In this document: positions 1 through 7,511 of the stretch, piece by piece | Layout: every line of letters begins with the position of its first letter | Position numbering within the stretch: position 1 is the stretch's first letter | Assembly (NCBI RefSeq): GCF_028278985.1 | Contig: NZ_JANQTA010000018.1 | Location: 62,001 to 126,000, forward strand | Source: Candidatus Nitrosopumilus sp. | GTDB lineage: Archaea; Thermoproteota; Nitrososphaeria; Nitrososphaerales; Nitrosopumilaceae | Length of the DNA stretch: 64,000 nt | Direction: 5' to 3' | Program-made: the position numbers and the translations under genes | The notes under the pieces: generated by a model | Seen by the model: the letters and a program-made list of their open reading frames with translations, nothing else | Databases searched by the model: none | What the model was told of the DNA's origin: nothing

Positions 1-81
1 GATGAAGAGTGGGAAAAAACAAAACATCAAATAAAAAAGAAATTTCGAGATGAATTATTTGATATTGATAATGACTCCTGA
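1..81 (+). CDS. C-terminal end of an unidentified protein (partial)
   Basis: Frame 1 is open from the window edge to a TGA at 79-81 and encodes 26 highly charged residues ending in ELFDIDNDS. The start lies outside the window. Too little is visible to name a family; the Lys/Glu-rich composition fits a helical or coiled C-terminus. It runs in the same direction as the tRNA gene that follows 34 bases later. Confidence 0.5.
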   Translation, partial: DEEWEKTKHQIKKKFRDELFDIDNDS

Positions 82-115
82 TTTGCTTTATTATGGAGAA
101 TATTCAAGACTAAAT

Positions 116-197
116 GCCGGGATAGCCAAGCGGTAAGGCGGCCGTCTCGAAAACGGCTACGCGCAAGCGTGCAGGGGTTCGAATCCCTTTCCCGGCG
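116..197 (+). tRNA. tRNA-Ser (anticodon CGA)
   Basis: A complete cloverleaf can be drawn. The acceptor stem is GCCGGGA (116-122) with TCCCGGC (190-196), followed by discriminator G197. The anticodon stem GCCGT/ACGGC encloses the loop CTCGAAA with anticodon CGA at 148-150. The long variable arm (around CGCGCAAGCG) is the hallmark of tRNA-Ser. The T-loop is TTCGAAT. CCA is not encoded and no intron is present. It should read UCG serine codons. The next gene starts only 8 bases downstream. Confidence 0.96.
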
Positions 198-205
198 TCT
201 AACAA

Positions 206-424
206 ATGGTTAAAATCCCATCTTTCTCAAGAAATTTCATGACAAAAGAAACAGAATCTAAAATTCAAAATTCTGGGCTCTCGTTAGCTGATCTAATCGG
301 TCATTTTAGAGAAAAATGCAAGATATGTGGTCATCATAGAATAATGCATAATGAATTGGGAAAGTGTGATGGTGTAATGAATAAGCCTTGTAACTCAGGA
401 TGCGATGCATTTGATGCTGAATAA
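206..424 (+). CDS. Small zinc-ribbon-like protein, 72 aa
   Basis: The C-terminal half carries two cysteine groups, CKICGHH and CDG-CNSGC, with extra histidines. This arrangement is typical of a zinc-binding knuckle, so a small nucleic-acid- or protein-binding module is likely. No specific family is recognised. It begins with ATG 8 bases after the tRNA-Ser gene. It is one of about ten tiny Cys-rich proteins in this window. Confidence 0.7.
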   Translation: MVKIPSFSRNFMTKETESKIQNSGLSLADLIGHFREKCKICGHHRIMHNELGKCDGVMNKPCNSGCDAFDAE

Positions 425-440
425 AACAAAAATGTAATTC

Positions 441-448
441 TTTAATAC
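441..448 (+). promoter_or_regulatory. TATA-like box for the nitroreductase gene
   Basis: TTTAATAC is centred about 24 bases before the ATG at 469. This is the archaeal TATA position for a transcript starting at or near the start codon, so the mRNA is predicted to be leaderless or nearly so. Inferred from position and sequence only. Confidence 0.5.
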
Positions 449-468
449 GTTATTTTCAAAATCCTTTC

Positions 469-1116
469 ATGGATTCAGAAAATTTTGAAGAGAAGATTTA
501 TCCTTTAGGATATGAACCTCAAACAACTCCTGAAAAAACTGATCCAAATGTTAGAAATCAATTATTGGATTTTATTTTACATTCGGGACCTTCAGAAGTT
601 GTCGATACAGATCTATTTGCTGTAATGGCAAAGAGAAGATCCACAAGAAAATTTTCAACAAAACCTGTAGAGACAGAAAAAATTGATAAAATTATTGCAG
701 CAGCTGATACTGCTCCCACTGCTGGAAACTATCAAGGTTTTGAAATATTTTATGTAAAAAATCCTGAGAAGAAAAAACAACTCATCCCAGCTTGTAATAA
801 CCAACCATATGTTAATTCCCCAGTAGTTTTGGTTTTCTGTAAAAATCCAACAAGAGTAAAATTTGATTTTCCAGAATATGTTTTAAAAAAATTTGCAATA
901 CAAGATGCTACTCTTGCAGCAGGATATTCTCAGCTAGCAGCTCAAGCATTAGGGTTGAGCTCAATTTGGATAGGAATGTTTGATGAACAAAAAGTTATGG
1001 ATGTCATAGAGACTGATTTGATACCTTCATCAGTATTATGCATTGGATATCCTGAGCAGACGAAATTTCCAAAACCCAGAAGGAATCTCAAAGATTTGGT
1101 TCATGTGGTTTGGTAA
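469..1116 (+). CDS. Nitroreductase-family flavoprotein
   Basis: A 215-residue protein. After an N-terminal extension of about 50 residues it shows the nitroreductase fold signature: RRSTRKF near residue 57 (FMN phosphate contact) and APTAGNYQ (flavin/substrate loop), followed by a C-terminal IGYP-type segment. Members are FMN-dependent NAD(P)H oxidoreductases acting on quinones, nitro compounds or cofactors. The substrate cannot be told from the sequence. A TATA-like box at 441-448 suggests its own near-leaderless transcript. Usual family length is 170-220 residues, so it appears complete. Confidence 0.88.
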   Translation: MDSENFEEKIYPLGYEPQTTPEKTDPNVRNQLLDFILHSGPSEVVDTDLFAVMAKRRSTRKFSTKPVETEKIDKIIAAADTAPTAGNYQGFEIFYVKNPEKKKQLIPACNNQPYVNSPVVLVFCKNPTRVKFDFPEYVLKKFAIQDATLAAGYSQLAAQALGLSSIWIGMFDEQKVMDVIETDLIPSSVLCIGYPEQTKFPKPRRNLKDLVHVVW

Positions 1117-1168
1117 GCTATGCCTAAAATTCTCCATCTTTAAATAATCATTCATCTCTGCATTACAT

Positions 1169-1402
1169 ATGACTGATGCATATGTGATGCTAAATTGCGA
1201 ATTAGGTGCAGAAGAAGAAATCATAGAACAATTAAAAGAGCTAGAACAAGTTGTTGATGTTTTTGAAACTATTGGCACTCATGATATGCTAGTGAAACTT
1301 CAAGCAGAAAACTTTGAAAAAATACGAGAAATTGTATCTTGGAATATTCAAAAACTCAAAAAAGTGCGCTCAACTGCCACTCTCATAAAAAAAGATAATT
1401 AA
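1169..1402 (+). CDS. Stand-alone Lrp/AsnC ligand-binding (RAM) domain protein
   Basis: The 77 residues form a single alpha-beta RAM domain: an opening YVMLNCELG strand, a helix, VVDVFETIGTHDMLVKL, a second helix, and a closing TATLI strand. The helix-turn-helix half of Lrp regulators is absent. Such domains bind amino acids or other small effectors and oligomerise; free-standing copies are common in archaea and may modulate full-length Lrp proteins. One full-length Lrp gene occurs at 23515-23958. Confident on fold, unsure on partner. Confidence 0.85.
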   Translation: MTDAYVMLNCELGAEEEIIEQLKELEQVVDVFETIGTHDMLVKLQAENFEKIREIVSWNIQKLKKVRSTATLIKKDN

Positions 1403-1422
1403 GATTAGCCTATAGTTTTTTC

Positions 1423-1599
1423 ATGGTTGATGAGAAAAATGAAATTGAAAAACTCATTGACAATATGATTTCTAGTGGTGATGAATTAGTCGCAAATCTT
1501 AAAACCGTTTTACCTGATTCTCTTGCTGAATCCATGACAATGTTTCAGGAATCAAATGTAGAGAATTTGAAGAAGATTAAAGATTTCTTAAATAAGTAA
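1423..1599 (+). CDS. Small acidic helical protein, 58 aa, unknown function
   Basis: An ATG-to-TAA frame 20 bases after the Lrp-like gene, on the same strand. The product is acidic and predicted mostly helical (MVDEKNEIEKLIDNM... ending in LKKIKDFLNK). No family is recognised. Codon use matches its neighbours and the gene may be co-transcribed with the upstream one. Confidence 0.55.
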   Translation: MVDEKNEIEKLIDNMISSGDELVANLKTVLPDSLAESMTMFQESNVENLKKIKDFLNK

Positions 1600-1675
1600 A
1601 TTCTACTTCCGATGAATACTACTATATCTTTTTTAACTATAATTCGAGCTGTAACTTGTGAGCCGAAGTAGAACT

Positions 1676-2047
1676 ATGTCCATAACTGTAAAGAAAAAAA
1701 CTGGTGATGCGTTTGATGCAATATTACAAATTCCACCAAAAATGATGCCTGATGCAAAACTTCATGATGATGGATGGTGGTCATTTACTGGACCTCATGG
1801 TTCATCTAAACTCAAATTTAATGAAAACAAATCTTTTGGAATTTTAGATCATAAATACATCGATGAAGAATCTACTTGGGATGTTCCAATGCGTGTGGTT
1901 TCAAGTGGTGATTATTCTGAAGTAATTATTACCCTAAACAAGCCTGATGAACTTAGTGATGAACAATTTGATCAAAGAATGGAAGAAATTGGAGAGATGG
2001 TAAATAGTATGAAAAACATAATCGAATCTTCTCCTAACCCTTCCTAA
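1676..2047 (+). CDS. SRPBCC/START-like fold protein
   Basis: About 123 residues. The stretch FGILDHKY, then WDVPMRVV, SSGDYSEVIITL and DEQFDQRMEEIGEM matches a recurring pattern in the polyketide-cyclase/SRPBCC superfamily, whose members bind hydrophobic ligands in a helix-grip cavity. The start at ATG 1676 is preferred over GTG 1658 because a TATA-like stretch at 1632-1642 would place transcription near 1662. Its 3' end overlaps the convergent gene by 14 bases. Ligand unknown. Confidence 0.65.
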   Translation: MSITVKKKTGDAFDAILQIPPKMMPDAKLHDDGWWSFTGPHGSSKLKFNENKSFGILDHKYIDEESTWDVPMRVVSSGDYSEVIITLNKPDELSDEQFDQRMEEIGEMVNSMKNIIESSPNPS

Positions 2048-2321
2048 AATTGAATTTTGATAATGGATTGGTCATTCCCCTCATACCTACATTGAATTTC
2101 TCTAAATGCCGTGAAAACGATTGTGATACTTTTTTGTGTCTTGTTAGCATGAATAATGCAACAAATCCTTCAAAAAACATCATTGTTCCTTCAATTGGGC
2201 TAATCTCAAAAATTCCTGTAACCAGTAATGTTATGGCGATAATGACTACAACCAGAATTACTGAATAGTAGATTGCATAACGTTCCTTTTTTGGGTCATG
2301 AAGTGATGATAGGATTTTCAT
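2034..2321 (-). CDS. Small membrane protein with two predicted transmembrane helices
   Basis: A 95-residue product with a hydrophobic run at about 19-40 (YSVILVVVIIAITLLVTGIF), a second at about 45-60, then a basic cytosolic tail. No family is recognised. Its ATG overlaps the stop of the upstream minus-strand gene by 4 bases, so the two are probably translated from one message. The 3' end overlaps the convergent SRPBCC gene by 14 bases. Confidence 0.6.
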   Translation of the reverse strand: MKILSSLHDPKKERYAIYYSVILVVVIIAITLLVTGIFEISPIEGTMMFFEGFVALFMLTRHKKVSQSFSRHLEKFNVGMRGMTNPLSKFNFRKG

Positions 2322-2536
2322 TGTGATGAACTGGTCCCCATAATTTCTCTTTGACGTCGTTTGACATAGTATAGTGATAAGATAAAGGCTGAACTTACTA
2401 CGGCGATTCCAATCCCCATTGTATGAAGATGAAATTCTCTAATCTCTGGAAAAATAACTGCAAGAAAATGTATTTGAACTCCTACTACAAAAATCAAAAC
2501 CCATGGAATTTTACTACAAGAATCCTGAAATGTCAC
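2318..2536 (-). CDS. Small membrane protein, 72 aa
   Basis: Two hydrophobic segments (about 11-30 and 38-57) are followed by a basic YVKRRQR stop-transfer sequence and a Ser-rich tail. It is translationally coupled (4-base overlap) to the membrane protein downstream, which suggests that the two small proteins work together in the membrane. Function unknown. Confidence 0.6.
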   Translation of the reverse strand: MTFQDSCSKIPWVLIFVVGVQIHFLAVIFPEIREFHLHTMGIGIAVVSSAFILSLYYVKRRQREIMGTSSSQ

Positions 2537-2665
2537 TTCTAATCTAGATTGATAAATTAGATAATACTATGCCTGTATCATTAATTTCTGACACGAGATT
2601 ATGCCTGAAAAGTAGAACTTGTTCTTCAAGCTTAAATGCAAATTTTGTAATAACAATCTAAGAAA

Positions 2666-2752
2666 ATGCCCTATGAAGAAGTATATTATCAAAGATTGGA
2701 AGAAGACAATCCTGAAGATTATGAAAAATTAAAATCTAAAAAAACTGAATAA
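2666..2752 (+). CDS. Possible 28-aa micro-protein
   Basis: A short ATG-to-TAA frame encodes a very acidic/aromatic peptide (MPYEEVYYQRLEEDNPEDYE, then a Lys-rich end). The stop lies 3 bases before the stop of the convergent gene, the same tight packing seen for real genes here. Its length makes it uncertain. Confidence 0.4.
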   Translation: MPYEEVYYQRLEEDNPEDYEKLKSKKTE

Positions 2753-2755
2753 TCA

Positions 2756-3100
2756 TCAATTATCTTTTGGTTTATCTGAATCATCATTTTGGTTTCCTCC
2801 TGGACCTACCATGTCTTCTGGTTTGACTTTGTTATCCCAATTACCTTTTACTCCTTTGATTAATGAAATAACTCCACCAGCTATCAAAGACAAAACTACT
2901 CCGAAGAAAATTGTTTGATCAAATATTTTGTATGAGCAATTGATTTCTTTTGGCGGTGCTTCATCAGAATACTCATAACAAGTACCAAATTCATCTGCTT
3001 CAAATGTTGCTGCTTGATAATCTTGTCCAAAAACTCCTAACACTCCAAATCCAATAAAAATTAAGATCACTCCGATTAGAGTAAATCTCATATCACTCAT
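2756..3100 (-). CDS. Membrane protein with two transmembrane helices, 114 aa
   Basis: An N-terminal hydrophobic helix (about 7-24) is followed by an extracytoplasmic loop of about 45 residues with two cysteines (CYEY and NCSY) that could form a disulfide. A second helix (about 70-88) and a hydrophilic Gly/Asp/Lys tail follow. No family recognised. It is divergent from the small genes upstream and appears to be transcribed alone. Confidence 0.65.
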   Translation of the reverse strand: MSDMRFTLIGVILIFIGFGVLGVFGQDYQAATFEADEFGTCYEYSDEAPPKEINCSYKIFDQTIFFGVVLSLIAGGVISLIKGVKGNWDNKVKPEDMVGPGGNQNDDSDKPKDN

Positions 3101-3153
3101 ACAAACTTTTTCAAATTATCATATTTACACTTTGACATGAATTTGTTATAGTG

Positions 3154-3615
3154 TTATTTTTCTAAACTAGTTTTCAAATTTTCTAAAGATGCTTCATAGA
3201 AACTTCCCATGAATACAATAAAATCCAGAAATTGTTTTTCTGTCATTTTCATACTGTTAAGATATGATTGCCATGTTAACTCAACTATCGATCTTGATTT
3301 AGCTTTAATTGAAATTGTGGCAACATATGCTCTTAATGGTAACCCTTCAGTTGCAATATATGAGAAATATTCCTTATCTTTCCAAGCAACTACATGCTCT
3401 TCAATCTTATTTCCGTCATTAAATGTGATTAATCTGACTGCACCTACTCCTTTTTTCTTACTTGAGAGATAGACAGTCTTTTTGACATCTACAACCCATG
3501 TAGGCAATCCTGCTATGTTACTAATTTTTCTCCAAACTTTATCTCTAGTCGCTTTAATTTTGATAGTTTTTTTCACAGTACCTGTATGAAATGTCTTTTT
3601 TGTTTTATTTGCCAT
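3154..3615 (-). CDS. SRPBCC (polyketide cyclase/START-like) protein
   Basis: A 153-residue protein with the SRPBCC pattern: an opening basic strand (VKKTIKIKATRDKVWRKI), the helix/loop ISNIAGLPTWV, strands around KKGVGAVRLITF and EEHVVAWKDKEYFSY, and a long C-terminal helix. Such proteins bind hydrophobic small molecules. It is a different subtype from the SRPBCC-like gene at 1676-2047 and is closer in plan to the one at 48202. Ligand unknown. Confidence 0.75.
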   Translation of the reverse strand: MANKTKKTFHTGTVKKTIKIKATRDKVWRKISNIAGLPTWVVDVKKTVYLSSKKKGVGAVRLITFNDGNKIEEHVVAWKDKEYFSYIATEGLPLRAYVATISIKAKSRSIVELTWQSYLNSMKMTEKQFLDFIVFMGSFYEASLENLKTSLEK

Positions 3616-3690
3616 GTGCCATGTTCGATAATCTAGATTTTAAATTTAGTTGTACAACCGTTTTTAATCCCCATCCAATAATACTATCAA

Positions 3691-4983
3691 ATGGTCTTTG
3701 GATGGGGAAAAAAGAAAGAAGATAAAAAAGAAGAAAAACATGTAGAGCAGGAAGCCCCACAAAACAAAGAAATCCAATATTCCGATATCCCTAAAGTAAT
3801 TGCTGATTTGAAGCAACTGCGTGAATCTCAAACAACTTCTGAAATAAAACATTTGAGAAATTCAACTGCTCCTCTAATTGAAGAATTGATGAAAATTGGG
3901 GATGTTCTGGAGAAAGATAATCTGAAGGTAGATGACATTGACAAGCATCTGGCAATTATTGTTGTTAGAGGAAAAAAACAAGTGATAAGTGTAATAAAAA
4001 AGGATGTACTTCCTTTACCAGAGGTTAAAACAATTGAGGATGCCTCAAAACTAAATTCATTATTGAATCAAATATTAAAAAAAGTTGGAGATGTTTTGGG
4101 ACGTCAAACTCGAGTAATTCACATATTTGCAAAAAAATATGCAGAACAATTAAAAAATAATTTAGAAGTCATGAATTCCAATCATGCAGAAATTCAAAAA
4201 TTATTAAAAAATTATCAGGATGGAAAAGAACTATCTGAACAAATCCTCCAATCTGTTTCTGAAATTGATAAAATGAAAAAACTAAAACAAGAAAAACTGA
4301 ACAAAGTATCTGAAACTGAAAATATTCTAAGCGAAACCAGCAACTCTGTATCCTCACTTGAAAAATCTTTTAAAGAAATAAAGTCTTCTGAACATTATAA
4401 AAAATATTTAGAATTGGAATCATCTTTGAATAATTTTACAAAAGAAAAATCTCAAATCAAAAGTTCAATTGATGCCCAATTTACAAAAATTTCTAGACCT
4501 TTGAGTAGATATGAGTATGGCTCTTCATTAGACAAAGAGCAAAAAAATCTGCTAACTCAATTAGTTAATGATCCATTTACCATCTTACTTGCTGAAAACA
4601 AGGATTCCATCATTACAATATTGGAAAATGTAAGAAAAGGAATCAATTCTGGTTCAATTTCTGTAAAAGATCAAGATAAATCAATGCAACAAATCACTGA
4701 AGTTGAAGAATCATTGGATTCGCTAATTTTGAGAGTTTCTTCCTATTCTGAAAAATTCAATTCTTTACAAAATGAATTAGATTCCTATGATCTGACCGAT
4801 TTTAATACTAAAAAAAATGATTTAGAGAAAAATTCCTCATTACATGAAGAATTACAACTAAAATTGGAATCCTTTCAAGGTGAAATTAACGAGTATGAGG
4901 TAAAAATCCCTTCTGTGATATCTGAGGTGCAAATCATGATGCAAAATTACTCAAATACAAAATATGTTGTATTGGATTCTTAA
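3691..4983 (+). CDS. Long coiled-coil protein, 430 aa
   Basis: A Lys/Glu-rich N-terminus (residues 5-25) is followed by a folded-looking helical region (about 30-160, including GKKQVISVIKKDVLPLPEV) and then long heptad-type coiled coils to the end (about 165-410). There are no transmembrane helices or ATPase motifs, so it is not an SMC/Rad50 ATPase. It is on the same strand as, and 31 bases upstream of, the JAMM protease gene. That suggests the two are co-expressed and that the coiled-coil protein may be a substrate or scaffold; this is inference from position only. Confidence 0.7.
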   Translation: MVFGWGKKKEDKKEEKHVEQEAPQNKEIQYSDIPKVIADLKQLRESQTTSEIKHLRNSTAPLIEELMKIGDVLEKDNLKVDDIDKHLAIIVVRGKKQVISVIKKDVLPLPEVKTIEDASKLNSLLNQILKKVGDVLGRQTRVIHIFAKKYAEQLKNNLEVMNSNHAEIQKLLKNYQDGKELSEQILQSVSEIDKMKKLKQEKLNKVSETENILSETSNSVSSLEKSFKEIKSSEHYKKYLELESSLNNFTKEKSQIKSSIDAQFTKISRPLSRYEYGSSLDKEQKNLLTQLVNDPFTILLAENKDSIITILENVRKGINSGSISVKDQDKSMQQITEVEESLDSLILRVSSYSEKFNSLQNELDSYDLTDFNTKKNDLEKNSSLHEELQLKLESFQGEINEYEVKIPSVISEVQIMMQNYSNTKYVVLDS

Positions 4984-5014
4984 AATTAAATTAGTTAAGA
5001 AATAGAGTAATTAT

Positions 5015-5422
5015 GTGATTTTCAAAAAGAAGAAATTAGAACGTAAAGTGTTGATCACTAAGGATGTTGTTGAAAGTATCCTTTCCTACTGTCAAATGAA
5101 ACATCCCAATGAAGGAATTCTAATTTTAAAAGGAAAATCAAAACAAGGAGAAATTAAAGTTGATGGATTAGTTATTCCTCCATTTAGTTACACTGGTCCA
5201 ACATTTGCAGGATTTCCTCATTCTTTTTTACCCTTTGATATGAGTTATGTGGGAATTGTACATTCACACCCTAGCGGTTCTGCTGACCCATCAGTAGAAG
5301 ATTTGCATAATTTCTTTGGATTAGTTTCTCTGATTGTTAAATCTCCATACAAAGATGATTGTATTTTTGCGTGGGACAGTGGAGGCAATTCTGTGCCTCT
5401 ATCCATTGTTGAAGAATCATAA
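5015..5422 (+). CDS. JAMM/MPN metalloprotease (Mov34/JAB family)
   Basis: A complete JAMM zinc site is visible: Glu33, then H83-S-H85, seven residues, S93, two residues and D96. This is the HxHx(7)SxxD signature of zinc isopeptidases such as archaeal JAMM enzymes, which cleave ubiquitin-like SAMP proteins, and the proteasomal Rpn11. Length (135 aa) is normal for single-domain archaeal forms. The start is GTG at 5015; the ATG two bases earlier meets a stop at once. Substrate not identifiable, though a ubiquitin-like modifier is the family expectation. Confidence 0.88.
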   Translation: MIFKKKKLERKVLITKDVVESILSYCQMKHPNEGILILKGKSKQGEIKVDGLVIPPFSYTGPTFAGFPHSFLPFDMSYVGIVHSHPSGSADPSVEDLHNFFGLVSLIVKSPYKDDCIFAWDSGGNSVPLSIVEES

Positions 5423-5454
5423 TCTGAAATAACACCTGAAAAATACTGACAAAA

Positions 5455-5464
5455 CTTTATAACA
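5455..5464 (+). promoter_or_regulatory. TATA-like box for the zinc-ribbon membrane protein gene
   Basis: CTTTATAACA is centred about 28 bases before the TTG start at 5488. It supports that rare start codon and a leaderless message. Inferred from position and sequence. Confidence 0.5.
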
Positions 5465-5487
5465 TATTTTGCGATACTTTTATTGTA

Positions 5488-5820
5488 TTGTTTAATTATA
5501 AGACATATCTGATTTTCTTATTTGCTTCATTAGCTATTAGCATAGGATTGCAAATGGTTTTGCCATTCCCATATGGTTTAGGCGCTGCTCTTGCAATTTT
5601 CATTGCTTTCCCATTGATTCTCAGAAGACGTTACATGAGTCGTATGAGAGGCGGCTATGGTGGCGGCAGCGATTCTGGCTCTGGTGGAGGAGGATTCTTT
5701 GGAATGGGATCTCCAAATTCATCTGGTGGAGTTCGTTACGTATGCTTGGTATGTAACAACAAACACAAGGGTGGAACTTGTCCACGATGTGGCTCAAAAA
5801 TGCAAAGAGCAGATTTCTAA
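5488..5820 (+). CDS. Membrane protein with Gly-rich linker and C-terminal zinc ribbon
   Basis: A 110-residue protein. Two closely spaced hydrophobic helices (about 5-45, ending at a basic LRRRYMSRMR stop-transfer) are followed by a Gly/Ser-rich flexible linker (about 55-75). A zinc ribbon closes the protein, with CLVC and CPRC pairs 12 residues apart. The plan suggests a membrane-tethered zinc module facing the cytoplasm. The TTG start is supported by the upstream TATA-like box. Function unknown. Confidence 0.72.
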   Translation: MFNYKTYLIFLFASLAISIGLQMVLPFPYGLGAALAIFIAFPLILRRRYMSRMRGGYGGGSDSGSGGGGFFGMGSPNSSGGVRYVCLVCNNKHKGGTCPRCGSKMQRADF

Positions 5821-5830
5821 CTGAAAAAAC

Positions 5831-6142
5831 ATGACATTAGATGCCCTTAAACAAAAAGTAATTTTTCATAATTCAGTTGATGTCTGGATTGCTGCATGTG
5901 GTGAAAAAAATATTCAATGGTCTAATCCTTCTGATTATAAAAAATTCATTGCACATTTACTCAAAAATAATTTGAATCTTAAAGCATTCAATCTATGTGC
6001 ACATGATGCTGGTGCAACTGAGGAAGAGAAAACAAAATTTGCTGAAACTCTTGCAGAGACAAAGGATGATCCAAACTCACAAGTCTATACCATCAAATTA
6101 ACCGATTCTGCACTTGAAATGATTCGTAGTTATCCTTTCTAG
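5831..6142 (+). CDS. Conserved-looking hypothetical protein, 103 aa
   Basis: A soluble, mostly helical protein starting 10 bases after the zinc-ribbon gene and probably co-transcribed. It contains Trp and Cys residues (VWIAACGEKNIQW, LCAHDAG) but no recognised motif. One base separates its stop from the stop of the convergent ABC permease gene. Confidence 0.6.
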   Translation: MTLDALKQKVIFHNSVDVWIAACGEKNIQWSNPSDYKKFIAHLLKNNLNLKAFNLCAHDAGATEEEKTKFAETLAETKDDPNSQVYTIKLTDSALEMIRSYPF

Positions 6143-6143
6143 T

Positions 6144-7511
6144 TTAACGTTTGAGCTTTGGATTAACAATTGCATCTAAAGCATTTCCGATAAAAACAAA
6201 AGCTAAGCCTGTAATTGCAATCATAACTCCTGGAGGCATTATCCACCACCATAATCCTCTTGCAGCTGCACCAAATGTATTTGCATCATGAAGAATTTGT
6301 CCCCATGTTGGGAAAGATGGGTCACCTAATCCAAGAAAACTTAATCCTGCTTCTGTTGTAATTGCGGCAGGAACAGAAATTGCAATACTGGCAAAAGCAT
6401 AAGGCAACAATTGTGGAAGAATGTGTTTTAAAATGATTTTGGAGTTTTTTTGCCCCATCATATTGGCCGCATCAACATACCCACGAGTTTTAATTTGTAA
6501 TGACATACTTCTAGAGACTTTGGCTATTCCAACCCATCCAAAAATCATCAAAAATCCTACCATTAGGAAGATGCTGTTGCTAATTGTTACAGAAAGAATA
6601 ATCAGAAATGGTAAGGCAGGCAGTGCATAGATTACATCGTTAAATCTCATCATCGCTTCATCAGTTTTTTTGCCTTTGAACCCTGCATAAACTCCATACA
6701 AAAGTCCCATAATGACTGAAGCAATTGCTACTACCAGGCCAATAAATAACGCCAGTGGTGTTCCCCAAAGCAAACCGATTGCCAAATCTCTTCTTAGCTC
6801 ATCTGTTCCCATAACCCCAAACGCTTTTCCTCCTATGATCAATTTTGATTCTGTTAATTCAATTTTTGAATTAATTGAAATTGCATTAATTATGAAAACA
6901 TATTTTCCTTTTAGAGGAACATTTTGTTCAATTTGTGAAAAAATTATGTCTTCTGAAGATAAACTTTGTATAGAAAATCTATAATGTTCTGATTGCAAAA
7001 ACAAATTTTTCTTAATCATCTCATCAGTAGAAAAAATTCTTTCTTGATGAATTGCTAAATTTTCAGAATATGGTAATGATGACGAAATTAAATCTAATGT
7101 AATTCCATCTGGTCTGATAACTGACATTTGAATTAGTGGTGAGTTACTGTATGCTGATGTGAATTCATAAATGAAATCGTTTGGGAAATCATCATATTGA
7201 TAATTCACTCCAAATTGATGTGATGTTTGGATGATTTCACCTTGAACCCTATTACTAATAACGGGAGAATCTAAAATTTGATGCTCAGGAATTTTTTCAG
7301 ATTGAAAATAGTTTACCCAAGCTGGTACTGCCACTTTTGGATATGAAATCCAATTTCCAGGATTATTCCATTCTTGAAACGTTTCAACGGGAATAACTGT
7401 AATTGCAATTAATGAAATTGATACAAGAATTATCAAAATGGAAATTCCGGCAATCCCAATTTTACTTCTGATGAATTCTTGTTTGATTTCTTGAGGACTA
7501 ATACTACTCAT
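6144..7511 (-). CDS. ABC transporter permease, DppC/OppC type, with large outside insertion
   Basis: The C-terminal approximately 230 residues are a typical DppC permease: the VMGTDELRRDLAIGLLWG entry motif, membrane helices, the EAA coupling loop (GYVDAANMMGQ), and the EAGLSFLGLGDP ending. Such permeases import peptides, nickel or related solutes with a partner permease, two ATPases and a binding protein. At 455 residues it is well above the usual length of about 300. The extra length lies between helix 1 (about 19-40) and the GTD motif (near 234), roughly 190 residues rich in beta-prone sequence outside the membrane. It overlaps the DppB-type gene upstream by 4 bases. Confidence 0.9.
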   Translation of the reverse strand: MSSISPQEIKQEFIRSKIGIAGISILIILVSISLIAITVIPVETFQEWNNPGNWISYPKVAVPAWVNYFQSEKIPEHQILDSPVISNRVQGEIIQTSHQFGVNYQYDDFPNDFIYEFTSAYSNSPLIQMSVIRPDGITLDLISSSLPYSENLAIHQERIFSTDEMIKKNLFLQSEHYRFSIQSLSSEDIIFSQIEQNVPLKGKYVFIINAISINSKIELTESKLIIGGKAFGVMGTDELRRDLAIGLLWGTPLALFIGLVVAIASVIMGLLYGVYAGFKGKKTDEAMMRFNDVIYALPALPFLIILSVTISNSIFLMVGFLMIFGWVGIAKVSRSMSLQIKTRGYVDAANMMGQKNSKIILKHILPQLLPYAFASIAISVPAAITTEAGLSFLGLGDPSFPTWGQILHDANTFGAAARGLWWWIMPPGVMIAITGLAFVFIGNALDAIVNPKLKR

